Positions 45,234 through 56,100 of a stretch of 64,000 nt of DNA are shown in pieces. The stretch comes from Sphagnum compactum (lineage: Eukaryota > Bryophyta > Sphagnopsida > Sphagnales), in assembly GCA_965153455.1 (NCBI GenBank), contig OZ234495.1, positions 16,674,875 to 16,738,874 of the forward strand, written 5' to 3'. Made by a program: the position numbers and the translations under genes. Every line of letters starts with the position of its first letter. Positions within the stretch are counted from its first letter, which is position 1. The notes below the pieces were generated by a model. It was not told where the DNA came from and ran no database searches. It saw nothing but the letters and a program-made list of their open reading frames with translations.

Positions 45234-46169
45234 ATGGCTATGGCGAGCTTCGCTCACGGCCCCACGCTCTTGCCCTCCAGCCCGACTGCATCCACCTCCG
45301 GTAATTTCGTTTCCGGAATCTGGAGCTCTCGGAAGGCCGTAGAATGCAAGAAAATTACGGGACGACAGCAGTCGCGATGCCGCAGCTGGAGGATGAAGAA
45401 GGTGGTTGCTTCTTCTTCGTCGCTGCCACCGGAAGCTCTCTTCTTCGATTGCGATGGTGTATTGGTGGATACAGAGCGAGACGGACATAGGATCAGCTTT
45501 AATCAAGCGTTTGAGGAGAAAGGACTGGATGTCTCCTGGGATGTGGATCTCTACGGGGAGTTGCTCAAAATTGGAGGGGGAAAGGAGCGGATGACGCATT
45601 TCTTTAACAAGGTCGGGTGGCCGCCGGTGGTGTTACAACAAGACGCGAAGGAGCGAGCTGCATTCGTAGCTGGATTGCATCGGAGGAAGACAGAGTTGTT
45701 TATGGAGTTGATAGAAACGGGGGCGCTTCCGTTGCGTCCTGGAGTCTCCCGGCTTGTAGATGAAGCGCTGAGCAATGGTGTTAAGGTGGCAGTTTGCAGT
45801 ACCTCCAACGAGAAGGCCGTGTCGGCCATCGTGCGAGTCATGCTCGGCTCGGAGAGGGCGTCTGCCATCCAGATTTTTGCAGGAGATGTGGTTCCTCGCA
45901 AGAAGCCGGACCCAGCTATCTATCAATTAGCTGCATCTTCGCTAAGCGTAGAGCCTGCCAGATGCGTGGTGGTGGAGGACAGTGGCATCGGTCTTACAGC
46001 TGCCAAAGCCGCGGGCATGGTGTGCATTGTAACTAAGAGTGGTTACACTGAGCACGAGGATTTCTCCTTAGCTGATGCCGTGTTTGCGTGTATAGGCGAT
46101 CCTCCTACGCAGAACTTTGATTTGACGTTCTGTAGGCATCTGCTACTGCAGGAAGGCAAAACTGCCTAA
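45234..46169 (+). CDS. CBBY: Plastid CBBY-like HAD phosphatase (xylulose-1,5-bisphosphate phosphatase)
   Basis: The 311-residue HAD-superfamily protein has all four catalytic motifs. Motif I is FDCDGVLVDTE with nucleophile D72 and acid/base D74, motif II is the S/T at VAVCSTSNEKAVSA (188-200), motif III is the Lys of PRKKPDPAIY (221-230), and motif IV is VVVEDSGIGL with E248/D249. The signature DLYGELLKIGGGKERM and FAGDVVPRKKPDP identify the CBBY group. In plants and red-type Rubisco bacteria this enzyme dephosphorylates xylulose-1,5-bisphosphate, a misfire product that inhibits Rubisco. Residues 1 to about 60 are Ser/Arg/Lys-rich and poor in acidic residues, as in a chloroplast transit peptide. 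The ATG at 45234 (ACAATGGCT) has the best context. The coding region has no introns. The length fits the family. Confidence 0.95.
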   Translation: MAMASFAHGPTLLPSSPTASTSGNFVSGIWSSRKAVECKKITGRQQSRCRSWRMKKVVASSSSLPPEALFFDCDGVLVDTERDGHRISFNQAFEEKGLDVSWDVDLYGELLKIGGGKERMTHFFNKVGWPPVVLQQDAKERAAFVAGLHRRKTELFMELIETGALPLRPGVSRLVDEALSNGVKVAVCSTSNEKAVSAIVRVMLGSERASAIQIFAGDVVPRKKPDPAIYQLAASSLSVEPARCVVVEDSGIGLTAAKAAGMVCIVTKSGYTEHEDFSLADAVFACIGDPPTQNFDLTFCRHLLLQEGKTA

Positions 46170-47169
46170 AGGAAACCGTGAAAGAGATTGATCCTTCTGC
46201 AACTGCGACACATCAAAAGATGTACAGAGAAGCAGAGACGCCCCTGAATTCAGATTGCGAAGTTCCTTTTTTGCTGGACAGCAAGAAGCTTCCATTGTAG
46301 GTGCTTGTTGCAAATCAATTGAGGATTTGGAGGTTCATCATTATTTGCTCACTCAGGATTACTAATGCTTGAAGAAAAGGGCATGGTTCATCTTTATGAA
46401 AGTTGCAATTGAGCCGTTTTGCAAGTAATTGTCTTATTAGGGCATCTCTCACACTGACAGAAGATTCTCAACTACATTACTCTTGATGCAAAACTGCTTG
46501 TCAGGTAATTAGACCACATTACATTGCGACTAGACTGGTGCCTACTGCTGTTGTGCATATGTTTAGCATTTAGGGTTTTACACAAATCATGATGCAGCTA
46601 TGTTAAATCTACATTCCCATTCAACTTTTGATGGTTGAAGTCCAGATGTGTGGGAACAGGTATTGAATTCTCAATGAAATTGTCTGCTTAAATCCTCAAG
46701 ATCACTGCCTGACCAAGTCTGAGCAGGGAGAGCTAGGTTATGTGATTGAGTTGCATACAAAGGAAAGCTTCACTTCAAAGCGCAATAATTGCATGCTTCA
46801 AACTGCACAATGTTCCACAATTGGTGTAAGTAGATCAATTCTTCTCAAAGGATTTTAAAGTTCTGGCAAAAGTAGGTGTTGCTAAGCTTGAGTTCACAAA
46901 TCACAACCATATGGTCCATGTGAAAGTCCATTGAAATACTCAGGCATCAGCTTCAAGAAACAGTGTTGTGTACAGACTACAGTTTTGTTGATCCTCTTTC
47001 AGTTGGGAGTTTTACTTTGGAGTTTTACTTTGCACCTTGACCGAAGTTGTTCATAAAGAGAGGAGTTTCTGGAAGGCGTTATTTGAATTGCAGTGCCTGG
47101 GTAGTACCAAGGAATACATTCCAGAAGAAGCCCTACCATTGCTTTCTTTACAGGGTGTGTACCGAGCTG
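46170..47169. other. Intergenic space between convergent genes; 3' UTRs
   Basis: About 1 kb between the CBBY stop and the stop of the minus-strand HhH-GPD-like gene. The composition is intermediate, with no supported coding frame. It should hold the 3' UTRs of both genes. No canonical AATAAA close to the CBBY stop was noticed. Confidence 0.5.
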
Positions 47170-48756
47170 TTATGACCGCTTTTTCCTCTTCTGTCCAGCA
47201 CTGCGTGAAATGGCCGTTGAACTGTTGGGTTTTGACCTGCTGGCATTGCTGCTCTTGGGCGTCTTTTGGGGCATGGTCTCAGCTGCTGAAGACCACAACG
47301 CCCTTTCCACATCTGAAGCAGTGAATTGTTCTAATTCAGCATCTCCAGATTGCTGCAATTCCTGCACAAGACACAAATACTGAGTATGAATGTACCTGAT
47401 ATGACCCTGCATCTTATGATCACCTTCAGTATTTGATAGATACTTTTTTTAAGGTTGAAGCACACTCCATCCTCCTGGAGATCAGATAACATCAGAAGAT
47501 AAAGACATTTTTACCTTGGATTTCACTTGGAGTTTCTCAGCAAAGAGGAGATAGACTTTCATTGAATAGTCTTTAACACCCCCAAGCGCAGCCACCATTG
47601 CCTGCACCATTGCTGCAGAAATAAGCAACAAAATTGTATGCTACAGTAGATGATGAATAGCTTCTCTCTCAACACCCAAAGTTACTGTCAACTCTACAGA
47701 CTCCATCATGAACACAGCCAAGAGAATCCTGATGAGCATATCATTCTGACAAAGCATCACCAATTAACAAAAACATATACCTCATCTGACATAAAAGGTA
47801 CAATTGAAGGCGTATGTGCTGCAAGCACCGCTGATGCTGTTGCAGGTCCTACACCTTTCAGTGTGGACAAATGTGCAATTGCTTCCTTCAGGTTAGGCAG
47901 TGCAGCAAAGGCTTTTCGAGATGCTGTCCGTACATCATCATCACTAAGATTTGCCACAAAGTTCAGCAGTCGGGACCTGCAGAATGATGCCCAGTCCTCC
48001 ACAACCAGTTTAGTCCACAGTGGCAAGCACAAGCAATACGAGCAGGTTTGTCAGCTCTGCAGAAGACCTTGCCCATTTGTGTTGTTGGTACATCAACTTT
48101 GGAGCTCAATTTGGATGTTGAAAGATGCAATGGTGCCTGCTCTGCACAAGACTGTGGAGTAGGTATATGATTGTCAACTGGGAGAGCGAAATGAAACTAA
48201 ACCTAAACATGTCTTTGTTAAATTAACCCTAAACCCTAAACCCTCACAAAGATACCAAATGATGTTTCCCTGTGGTTAGGTCAAATGTCCAGCGCACAAA
48301 GTCACAGGCACAAGAAACCTTGGAACATACTGCAAAAGCACCAGGGGAGAGAGAGAGAGTGACAGAATAAACAAAAGGGTTTTCAATTTGTGAACAAAAT
48401 CCACAGATGGGAACCCTAAAAGACAATAACAACAGAAGAAAAGAATCACGACAAAAAACAGCTGCATGAAATGTCAAGCAAGGAGATAATGTAATGCCAA
48501 GAAAAAATCCTGATTGTGATAAGAAGAAACCGCACCTCCATTTGCCTCGACTCAGCTTCCACTGCATGATCTTGGTGAGTTCCTCCTGCGTGATGTACGC
48601 GTCCGCCTGCCGTTTTCCCAACAACTCCGGAAGCTCAACACGGTAGAACGTATCCAGAGCAGTTAGCTTCGGATTCCCCAAAGCTTCCAAGCGCTGCCCG
48701 TATGCGTCCAAAGCTGCAATCCATGCTCGTGTATCGGTACTTGCAAATTCCACCAT
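47170..48756 (-). CDS. HhH-GPD/DNA-glycosylase-fold protein of unknown substrate
   Basis: Four exons in minus order (48756-48536, 47976-47781, 47601-47515, 47361-47170) join to a 231-residue protein. The first junction splits an Arg codon and the other two are phase 0. Residues 35-74 (TALDTFYRVELPELL, ELTKIMQWKLSRGKWR) and 75-112 are helical. Residues 113-126 (LKGVGPATASAVLA) form a helix-hairpin-helix motif. D138 in VPFMSDEAM lies 23 residues after the first hairpin Gly, close to the spacing of the catalytic Asp of HhH-GPD glycosylases. The Lys of bifunctional enzymes and the iron-sulphur Cys cluster are absent. The C-terminal 40 residues are Ser/Lys-rich and end KRKKRS, a likely nuclear signal. 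I recall plant proteins of this type being annotated only as DNA glycosylase superfamily or uncharacterised. A repair role is inferred. The start is the first ATG in frame. Confidence 0.85.
48222..48243 (-). promoter_or_regulatory. Telomere-type repeat (AAACCCTAAACCCT) in intron 1
   Basis: Two to three CCCTAAA units lie inside intron 1 of the HhH-GPD-like gene. Such telo-boxes are common near the 5' ends of plant housekeeping genes and bind Myb-type telomere-repeat factors. The effect here is inferred. Confidence 0.55.
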
Positions 48757-48831
48757 CGCTGCTCCTTCAGAAACCTCGAGCGATTTCACAATCCCCCTCT
48801 CGTCTAGGGTCGAGGGTCTAGGGTTTAAGCT

Positions 48832-48840
48832 TTAGGGTTT
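48832..48840 (-). promoter_or_regulatory. Telo-box upstream of the HhH-GPD-like gene
   Basis: AAACCCTAA on the minus strand lies about 76 nt before the start codon. A second CTAGGGTTTAAG lies beside it, and a CTAGGGTC-type repeat at 48804-48822. The position fits a promoter-proximal or leader element. Confidence 0.5.
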
Positions 48841-48879
48841 TCATCCATCGCTTTCCGGCTCCCAAAGAAAAATGTCACG

Positions 48880-51025
48880 TAATCCCCAACCCAAATCATA
48901 ACATTTTGATTATTTGTGATTATTTATTGGATGAATGTATGGATGTATGTATATTGCAAGATGTAACCAGTTCTGATCCTGGATGCTGGAAGTGCTATGG
49001 AACATGCGCATTATGTACATTTTGAATCTTTGTAAAGCATTGCATTTTTATGTTCTTTTGTATATTTTGGTCCCTCGTTGGGCTGAAGTTGTAGCGATGT
49101 CATAGGAACAATAACTTTTACAATTCGGAAGGTATTTTCCAACTTGTCAAAGAAGTTACATATCAGCTTGTCCCTCCTCATTGTCCCTATGACTGGAGTG
49201 CTATCTTTGTGCAATGTCACAATAAGAAAGAAGCTCGAATTCCCTCAAAGTTTATCAGTATCCACAGACCCAACCACAATGTGTTGCCACCAACTGACTC
49301 GTGCTTGGTAAAACTGTTGTGCATTGTGTGAGTAGATTTGCCACGGTTAATTGCAAGCTCTTTCAGCTCAGCAGAAAAAGCCTTAAGAGATTTTCTTAAG
49401 CATCTAGAGCTCTGGCCTGATATCAATTTCAGGCCTGTTCATGAGGAAAGAAAGAAAGGCTTGTGTAGTGCATGTGCTGCTTATGGAGCAGATGTGTGGA
49501 GTTTGGTCCTAGTCACTTCCTATAACCAGCTACATGAAAAGCCACTGCTGTATTTCGGAATACTTCCTGTTCATTTTGGAAGTCCTGGAGTAGGATCAAG
49601 GTGAGAGGTGCCATGAATTAGTGTTGCAAATTGAGCTCCAAGGACAGGTAAGTTGAGCTCACTTGAAAGCAAAAACCTTGCTTTGTCCCCAAGAATTAAG
49701 AAACCTAGCACAAGCTCAGCTACATTCCTCCTTTGTGAAGGTTCCACCTCCTTATTATTAACTTGTATTGTAGAGCTTCACACATGATTCACACACAAAG
49801 GAATGAGAAATTGGGTGACAAACTCCTTTGGCCTTAGCTTTCATGGAGATTTGGGTCTGATCATTGGTTCTTTTGTCAAGCATAAATTTGCATCCCCAAT
49901 TTTGACTTGATCCTTCATTTTTTCCTAACTGGCTAATTCAGTGCCCAATTACAAAAACTTTGTGGATAACTTTTTTGACTAGGTGTTGTACTTGTAGGGG
50001 TGTTTGCAAAGTTCATTGAAAACATGCAAGGTCACAAGAGTTGAAGTAGGTGGTGACAAATCTTGTGTAGCTATCAAATAGTTGTATGGAGTTGCTACCA
50101 AATGGCACCTTTCATTTTTATCAGGTAAGTTTGGATCAAACCAAACACCTAAATTTATACCTTTTCCACCTAATATGGAAACAAGTGAATGGTGAACAAA
50201 CGCATGGTTTAAAGTGGAAAATAAACTTGGTGTTCCCAAATAAGATTGAATATTTGTGATCTTCCAGAACCTCCAAAAGCAATGACATGTTTACTTGACG
50301 TTTTTAGATGTCGAAATAAATGATCCATCTCTTGTTTCTTTTGAATGTCATCCAGTTCCAAATTTTAACAAGTGTCATGTCAATAATCCCAATGCAACTT
50401 TGGAATTTAGGTAAGTGGGTAACTTGTTACTCTCTAAATGGCCATTAAATATCATGGCTAATGGCATGGTTAATGCACGATGCTATGAAAACAACATAAT
50501 TGCAAACTAAAGATTATGCCCAATTCCACATGAAGGCATCTAACATGGATGTGTTAGTGTGCTTCAAGTAGAGTATGAAACTCAACAAGCATTGTTTAGA
50601 AGTTGATTCCGAGATATGGCCAGGAACAATTCGAGCTTCATTAGTTAGTTGATCATGCATGAAATGCGATTGTGGGCACAACCAAGCCACCGAGCTCATA
50701 AAATTATGTGCAAGTAAAGTTTGTCAATAACTTGAATAGTGTTAGCATTGCTCGCATTATACCCAGGATGTCACGAACTCCAACATTTAGATCGACAAAA
50801 TGTTGGCCTTCATTTTGCAACTCATTGAAACTGAATAGGTCTACCATCATAGCAACTGTTAGTGCACACTATGACACTAGTTTGAACTATGTCTCCATAT
50901 TGTAATCTGAGCTGGAGTCTAAGCTAGAACTACAAGAGAATGAAGACTCCATCTGTAAAGAGTGGGGGAAAGGGACACAAGCACTAGGTAAGTTTGTAAA
51001 TCCATCCATGTATTTCAATTCCATG
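48880..51025. other. Intergenic DNA, no gene recognised
   Basis: Several frames of 60-90 codons occur on both strands (for example 49338-49604 plus, 50239-49979 minus) without family resemblance. Parts may be decayed transposon sequence. Nothing firmer can be said. Confidence 0.45.
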
Positions 51026-51030
51026 ACTGT

Positions 51031-51845
51031 AGTTGGTCAGAAATGCCTCTTTCCATAATGTAGCAACAACTTTTTAAAACTAGGTTGCTTTGCTTGAAAA
51101 CCAACTGCATTTCAGTTTTTTTTTGGCTTTTGGATCTCTCTAGCAACTCAAAATGGCCAAACAAACTTGTATTCATATCAATGTTGCAGTTTGGATATAA
51201 GTCGGATGTACCCCAAACCCATGGCTATAGTTGGTCAGAATTGCCTCTCAAGCCTTAAAGTGGCAACAACTTTATAAAACCAGGCTATTTTGCAACCAAA
51301 CTGAGTGCATTCCAAAAAAAAATTGTTTATGGATCTCTCCAACAACTCAAATGACCAAAACCACATGTATTCATATCAAATCATGCAACCTGGATATAAG
51401 CAAATTGGACCCTAAACCCACATGGCTGTAGTTGGTCAGAATTGCCTCTCTTCATAAAGTAGCAACAACTTTATAAAACCAGGTTGTTTTGCTTGAAAAC
51501 CAAGCGCATTTCAATTTTTTTTTGCTTTTGGATCTCTCCACCAACTCAAAATGGCCAAAATAACATGTCTTCATATCAAAGTTGCAGTTTGGATATAAGC
51601 AAATTGTATCCTAGTCAGGCACGGTTGCAGTTGGTCAGAAGTTCCTCTCTCCACAAATCAGCAACAACTTTATGCATCCAGAAGTGGTTGTTTTTCTGTA
51701 GTAATCTCTAGCATTCAGTTTAGGGTCTTTTGTTTTGGTTGATAACTAAGAGCATCTCAAATTTTAGGCTTCTGGATCTCTCCAACAACTCAAAATTGCC
51801 AAAATAAAACATGAATTCTGCCCTTTGAATATAAGCAGATTGCAT
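51031..51845 (+). repeat. Four-unit tandem array, period about 200 bp
   Basis: The anchor AGTTGGTCAGAA recurs at 51031, 51229, 51430 and 51629. Each unit contains GCCTCTC, AGCAACAACTTTATAAAACC (or variant), TGGATCTCTCCAACAACTCA and TGGATATAAGCAAATTG. The last unit is more divergent and carries an insertion. It lies between the HhH-GPD-like and DUF946 genes and has no coding content. Confidence 0.9.
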
Positions 51846-51849
51846 CAAT

Positions 51850-53340
51850 TCTTGAGGTGATGGAGATTGCTGCAGAGAAGATGGACTACAAAGCACAGTA
51901 ACAATTTACTTGCTGGAGATTCTCAAAAAATGCATGATTGTGACAGATTTTGATACCTCGACGAGAAATTTGATGCAGATATAGATCAACAAGACTTGGA
52001 GATGAGGGATTGATGCACAAATTGCTGCAGATGTGTTGTTGAGGGCATTTCAATGCAAGCAATGTTGGAGATGAACTAGTGTGGGAGGCAAGCTTTAGAA
52101 TTCGAGCAATCGATGCAAAACCATGAGTTCATCACACACTGAAGGTGATGCAATCTTTGCAAAAACAGAAATCCAAGCAAGGAGTTAGTGCCTTTGGAAG
52201 ATTGCTGTGGGCAACAGCCACAACTTGATTGTATGATTGTGTCAAGTTGTGGCGGTACAATGGAAGAACCACTTCAACCTCAATTTCCTGCATCGCAAAC
52301 CAATTGTTGAGACTCTACAGTTTTCCTCAAACTTGGAGATGAGGGATTGATGCAGCACATTACAGATAACTTTATGTACTTGCATATTCTTATATTGAAT
52401 TTCCACAGCTTCCAAATACCAAAAAAATTCAGCTCCACTACAGATCTTGATACTATTTGGTTGCCTCATAACTGCCTATGCTTAAACAGAATAATAAGGC
52501 AAACAAACAATTACCCATTTGCAAAAACATCATGCACCTGGATCTGACTCAATTGCATACCGCAACATCACAACTGTTGCTGGCAACAAGTTTTTCCTGT
52601 TTTCCTCCCTACTCTTATTCAAATGCTGGGAGACAGGCAGAGGAACGAAAAAAAACTGAAAAGTGAAAAAGAAAGAAAGAAAATCTAGAGCCCCAAATCT
52701 CTGTAGCACAAAATCAATCCCCAAACCTGCCACTTGCTGCTTGGGGACACAACAGAAAAACAGCAACAATAATGCACAGGGTAAGGCCACAGTAGAAAAT
52801 CTAGTTTGAAGTGTTTTTTTGTTCTTCATTTTGATAGAAACCGAGAAACCCATTGAGCTCTTTCACAGCACTATATTTAGCCTGACTTCAAATAAATTGA
52901 GTGGGAACAAAATGACATAACCATTTGTCAAAATAAGTTTGTGCTCTTTCATGTTTAGCCTGACTTCAGAGAATTGAGTGAAAACAAACTGATGCAAATC
53001 ACTAATCCAAGCTGCCATCTGAGACTGTGGCTATTTGTAGGACTCAATAGCAAACAGATCAGAGTGTGTGCCATCTTCACATAAAATAGTGTCCAGCACC
53101 ATCTTTGATTGTGTGTTAATTCCACATGGAGGAAACCATTGGATTTTGCATTCCCAGCTTCCAGAAACAGCAGCTGCCTTCTCTTTGATATGGAGTGTGT
53201 GCTTTGTCTTCAATCTTGAATCTGATGGCTGATGCAGGTATGAAGATTCCAGTGCAGCTATATCAACTGCTCCCCTGACCTTTGCCTGCTTGAAAGGGGC
53301 AGGCAAGGAATGCCAACTGCACATAGCTTGTTGTGTAGTG
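51850..53340. other. Intergenic DNA and 3' flank of the DUF946 gene
   Basis: GAGATGAGGGATTGATGCA occurs at about 52001 and again at about 52340, a dispersed direct repeat. No coding frame is recognised. The stretch next to 53353 probably includes the 3' UTR of the DUF946 gene. Confidence 0.5.
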
Positions 53341-53352
53341 AAAGACTAAGGA

Positions 53353-55863
53353 CTAAAGATGGTCCCTTTCATCTCCAAACCAGTTGTTTTTCTGTTTGGG
53401 TCCAGTTGGTCCTTCCTGTCCTAGCACCTCATCAGGCAGCATGCTGATAATATCCTGCAGAGGAACCCGTATCTGCTGTGGCAGATATTTCAGGATGTTA
53501 TTCAGCATAGCTGTTTTGTCATAATCAAACTTAGGACCCCATTCACGCATGTACTGCAACCAAGGCGGTTCTTTTGGCATCTCCTCATTGTATCTTGCGA
53601 GCATATACTCTGCTGCAATGATCTGAATAAACAGAGCATGCAAAACAGATCATCAGTAAAATCTCTCTCCAATTACAGAACCAAGCAAACACTTCAGAAC
53701 ATCAAATGAGAACAAAACCAAGTCAGACAGAAACCAGCTCTGTTTCAACCAGGACACTGCTTAACAAATTCAAAATGTGTTAAGAGTTTTCTTACACAAA
53801 ACTTAGTTGCATCATCATCGCCGGAAAATAGAGATTACTCACTTGGTACTTTTCCCGAGTGTCAAGTAAAATGTTACTGTACATTGTATCATTTCGAAGT
53901 CCAATACCACGTTTCTCATCTCCTTGCAGGTTAACTCCCTCATGGGCATAAACAGGATGTCCACTCTTAGCCACATAAATAAGTGGCCTATTGCGGTTTT
54001 TATACTCAAGTTCAAAGGGTTGGTGCCACGTCCCTGCACTATGCTGAGAAAAGTAGATTGATCTTAACTCTCCTGTGAAGTTACTTACTCTAAGGGTGTA
54101 ATGCTCCCAATCCCCTACATGTTCACCAACTCTACCTAACGGTATATTCAGCACTTTGAACTTTGCACAACTGGGTCCATTAAAAGGATAGAAGATCCAT
54201 GTGGCTAGGTCTGTAAATGTTCCTCCATAAACTGGTTTGACATGTATGTACACCTCTGCACTTTCCAAGTTCCCTTTCTTGACTTCATCTGCTGAGCCAT
54301 CACTTGGCAGATCAAGCCAAAAAGCCAAATCATTATCACCACCCTGTGGTAAATTTGATCCATCACTGCTAACGTGAACCGGGGTATCTCTAGAATCAGC
54401 AGCATAAAGCAATGCACCATGTTGGAAGAACCAAGATACTGAAGAAGGGAGAAAAACCTCATCAGGGTGGAAGACAAGCGTGGGTCCATAGCTTGCCTGA
54501 ACACTTTGCACTTGCTCCAAAGTAGGCATGGCACTTAAATGCAAATTCGTATTTGAAACACATGCTACAGGGACTTGACAGTCAGCATTGCATGAAATAA
54601 AACAACAGAAACAACCTGCATCAACACCCTTCTGAGTTACTCCTCTCACTCTAGGCTTTGTGCCCCAGATGCTGAATGGGGAAACTTTTGAAAAGCCACC
54701 TGCATCCCACATTTTCTCTGCTGCAATGCAATCCTCTGTGAGGTCCATTCGAACACAGACCACAGAATCTAATCCTGGTTTCTCGTCTGTGTTTGTGGCC
54801 AGAAAACCAACAGCCTTATAACCTTCTGGAGCTACTGGTAACCAGAACCAGCAATGTCCATTTTGCTTCCCATTCCATGCCTGACTGCTCCACACCATCA
54901 CATAATCAACAGGGCTTGTTAGGGCATGACTAGTACTAGTCCTTTCACCAGGAACACTCCGAAATTCACCAACAGCAGTTGCTTTCCCAGTTGAACAATC
55001 CACAATTGAGGAGCTGCTGAAGTCTTCCTGAAATTTGAGGTCAATTATTCCTCCTACTGCATGACTTTGATTTTCTTTGACAGCAAGAACCCACCCAGTT
55101 TCAGGAATAGAATTGTCTTGTCCATAGTAACCAAGGACACTGTAGCCTGAAGGCAAATCTACAGGCTTGTAAATGGTAACACCCTTATCATTACTGCCAC
55201 CCTCAAAGCTGCTCCAGATATCCTTGAACGTTGAAATCTGCACTGCGTCAACTTCACCCAGAGATATGGTTCCAGTTGCAAATCCAGTGCCTGCATGAGC
55301 AAACCAGACCTCATCTTTCTAGTTCTCTCTTTGGGACAGTACAGATAAACCCAACAGTGCATCATCCTATCGATAGTATCCAATCAAGCTCTGATGCAGG
55401 GACATGGAGACTCAACAGGTCAATCCAAAGAGCCAGAACTTAGAGAACTCCTGGATCCTCCTCAACGACCTCCTGGATCCTAAAGAGAAGAAATTCAAGA
55501 CCCAAAACAAAAAGGGTGACCTAATTTCAATCTCCCATTTTGCAAGCAAGCAAATCAATCTTCGATCGACTTCTGCAAATGGGTCATCTAAGAAAAAAGT
55601 GAGAGAGAAGAAGGTAAGGACATACCGGAAGGCCAGGAAGATGGAGGAGGATATGGAAGGCCTGCAGTGTGACAAGCTGTCTGGTGCTGCTTCCGCGTCC
55701 CACCCACCTTGCACTCCTTCTCCGATGACCAATTCTTATCTCCAGACATGCTTGCACATAAAAAACCTCCCTACAATCCTCCTGTTCTGCACACCATCAG
55801 AGAAACCCTTCTGTGCTCTCAGCTCATCTACTGCCACCCAATCCCACTTACCTCTAACATCAT
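53353..55863 (-). CDS. DUF946 / Vps62-like protein
   Basis: The large exon 55318-53843 and terminal exon 53622-53353 encode most of a 585-residue protein. It has the DUF946 (plant Vps62-like) pattern: FATGTISLGEVDAVQISTF, GVTIYKPVDLPSGYSVLGYY, ALLYAADSRDTPVH, DLATWIFYPFNGPSCAKF, VGEHVGDWEHYTLRVSNF, VYAHEGVNLQGDEKRGIGLR, and C-terminal PPWLQYMREWGPKFDYD. Exon 2 has no start codon, because its frame meets TAG just upstream. The best first exon is 55863-55852 (codons Met-Met-Leu-Glu) followed by a perfect donor GAG|GTAAGT. It joins the acceptor CTAG|AAAGATGAG at 55318 in phase 0 after a 533-nt intron. The last intron uses GTGAGT and TTCAG. The length is typical. The biochemical function is unknown. 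The yeast Vps62 link to vacuolar sorting is only by family name. Confidence 0.88.
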
Positions 55864-56100
55864 GCAACACGAAGAAGAAGAAGAAGCTGAAGATGAGGAT
55901 GAACAATACCACCACCACCACCTTCAAGCCCAACAAAAAAATATCTTTGTGGGGATGATGGGCATTTTGTTTTACATCTTCCTACAAATAATTGCCACAA
56001 TATGGCAGCAAATTTTTTTTTTTAAACCCTAAAAAGAGCACTACTCTTTTGTTCCAGGACTTGGGTAGGGTTGATTCCACCATTGACTGATTCAAAAACT
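55864..56100 (-). promoter_or_regulatory. Probable 5' leader/promoter of the DUF946 gene
   Basis: On the minus strand the region before the proposed ATG has TGGTGG and CTTCTTC repeats typical of plant leaders, and an AAACCCTAAA sequence at about 56024-56033. No TATA element was assigned. The (GAA)n/(CCA)n run can be read as a His/Glu-rich protein on the plus strand, but that is a repeat effect. Confidence 0.4.

Noticed and set aside
45114-45599. 161-codon minus-strand frame over the start of CBBY
   Set aside because: Antisense shadow of a less A+T-rich coding region, with no family resemblance.
47650-48162. 170-codon plus-strand frame opposite the HhH-GPD-like gene
   Set aside because: Antisense to exons 2-3 and the introns of a recognised gene.
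55404-55958. 184-codon plus-strand frame opposite the 5' end of the DUF946 gene
   Set aside because: Lys- and Ser/Thr-rich, with GAA and CCA repeats. It lies over the first intron and leader of the minus-strand gene and shows no domain.
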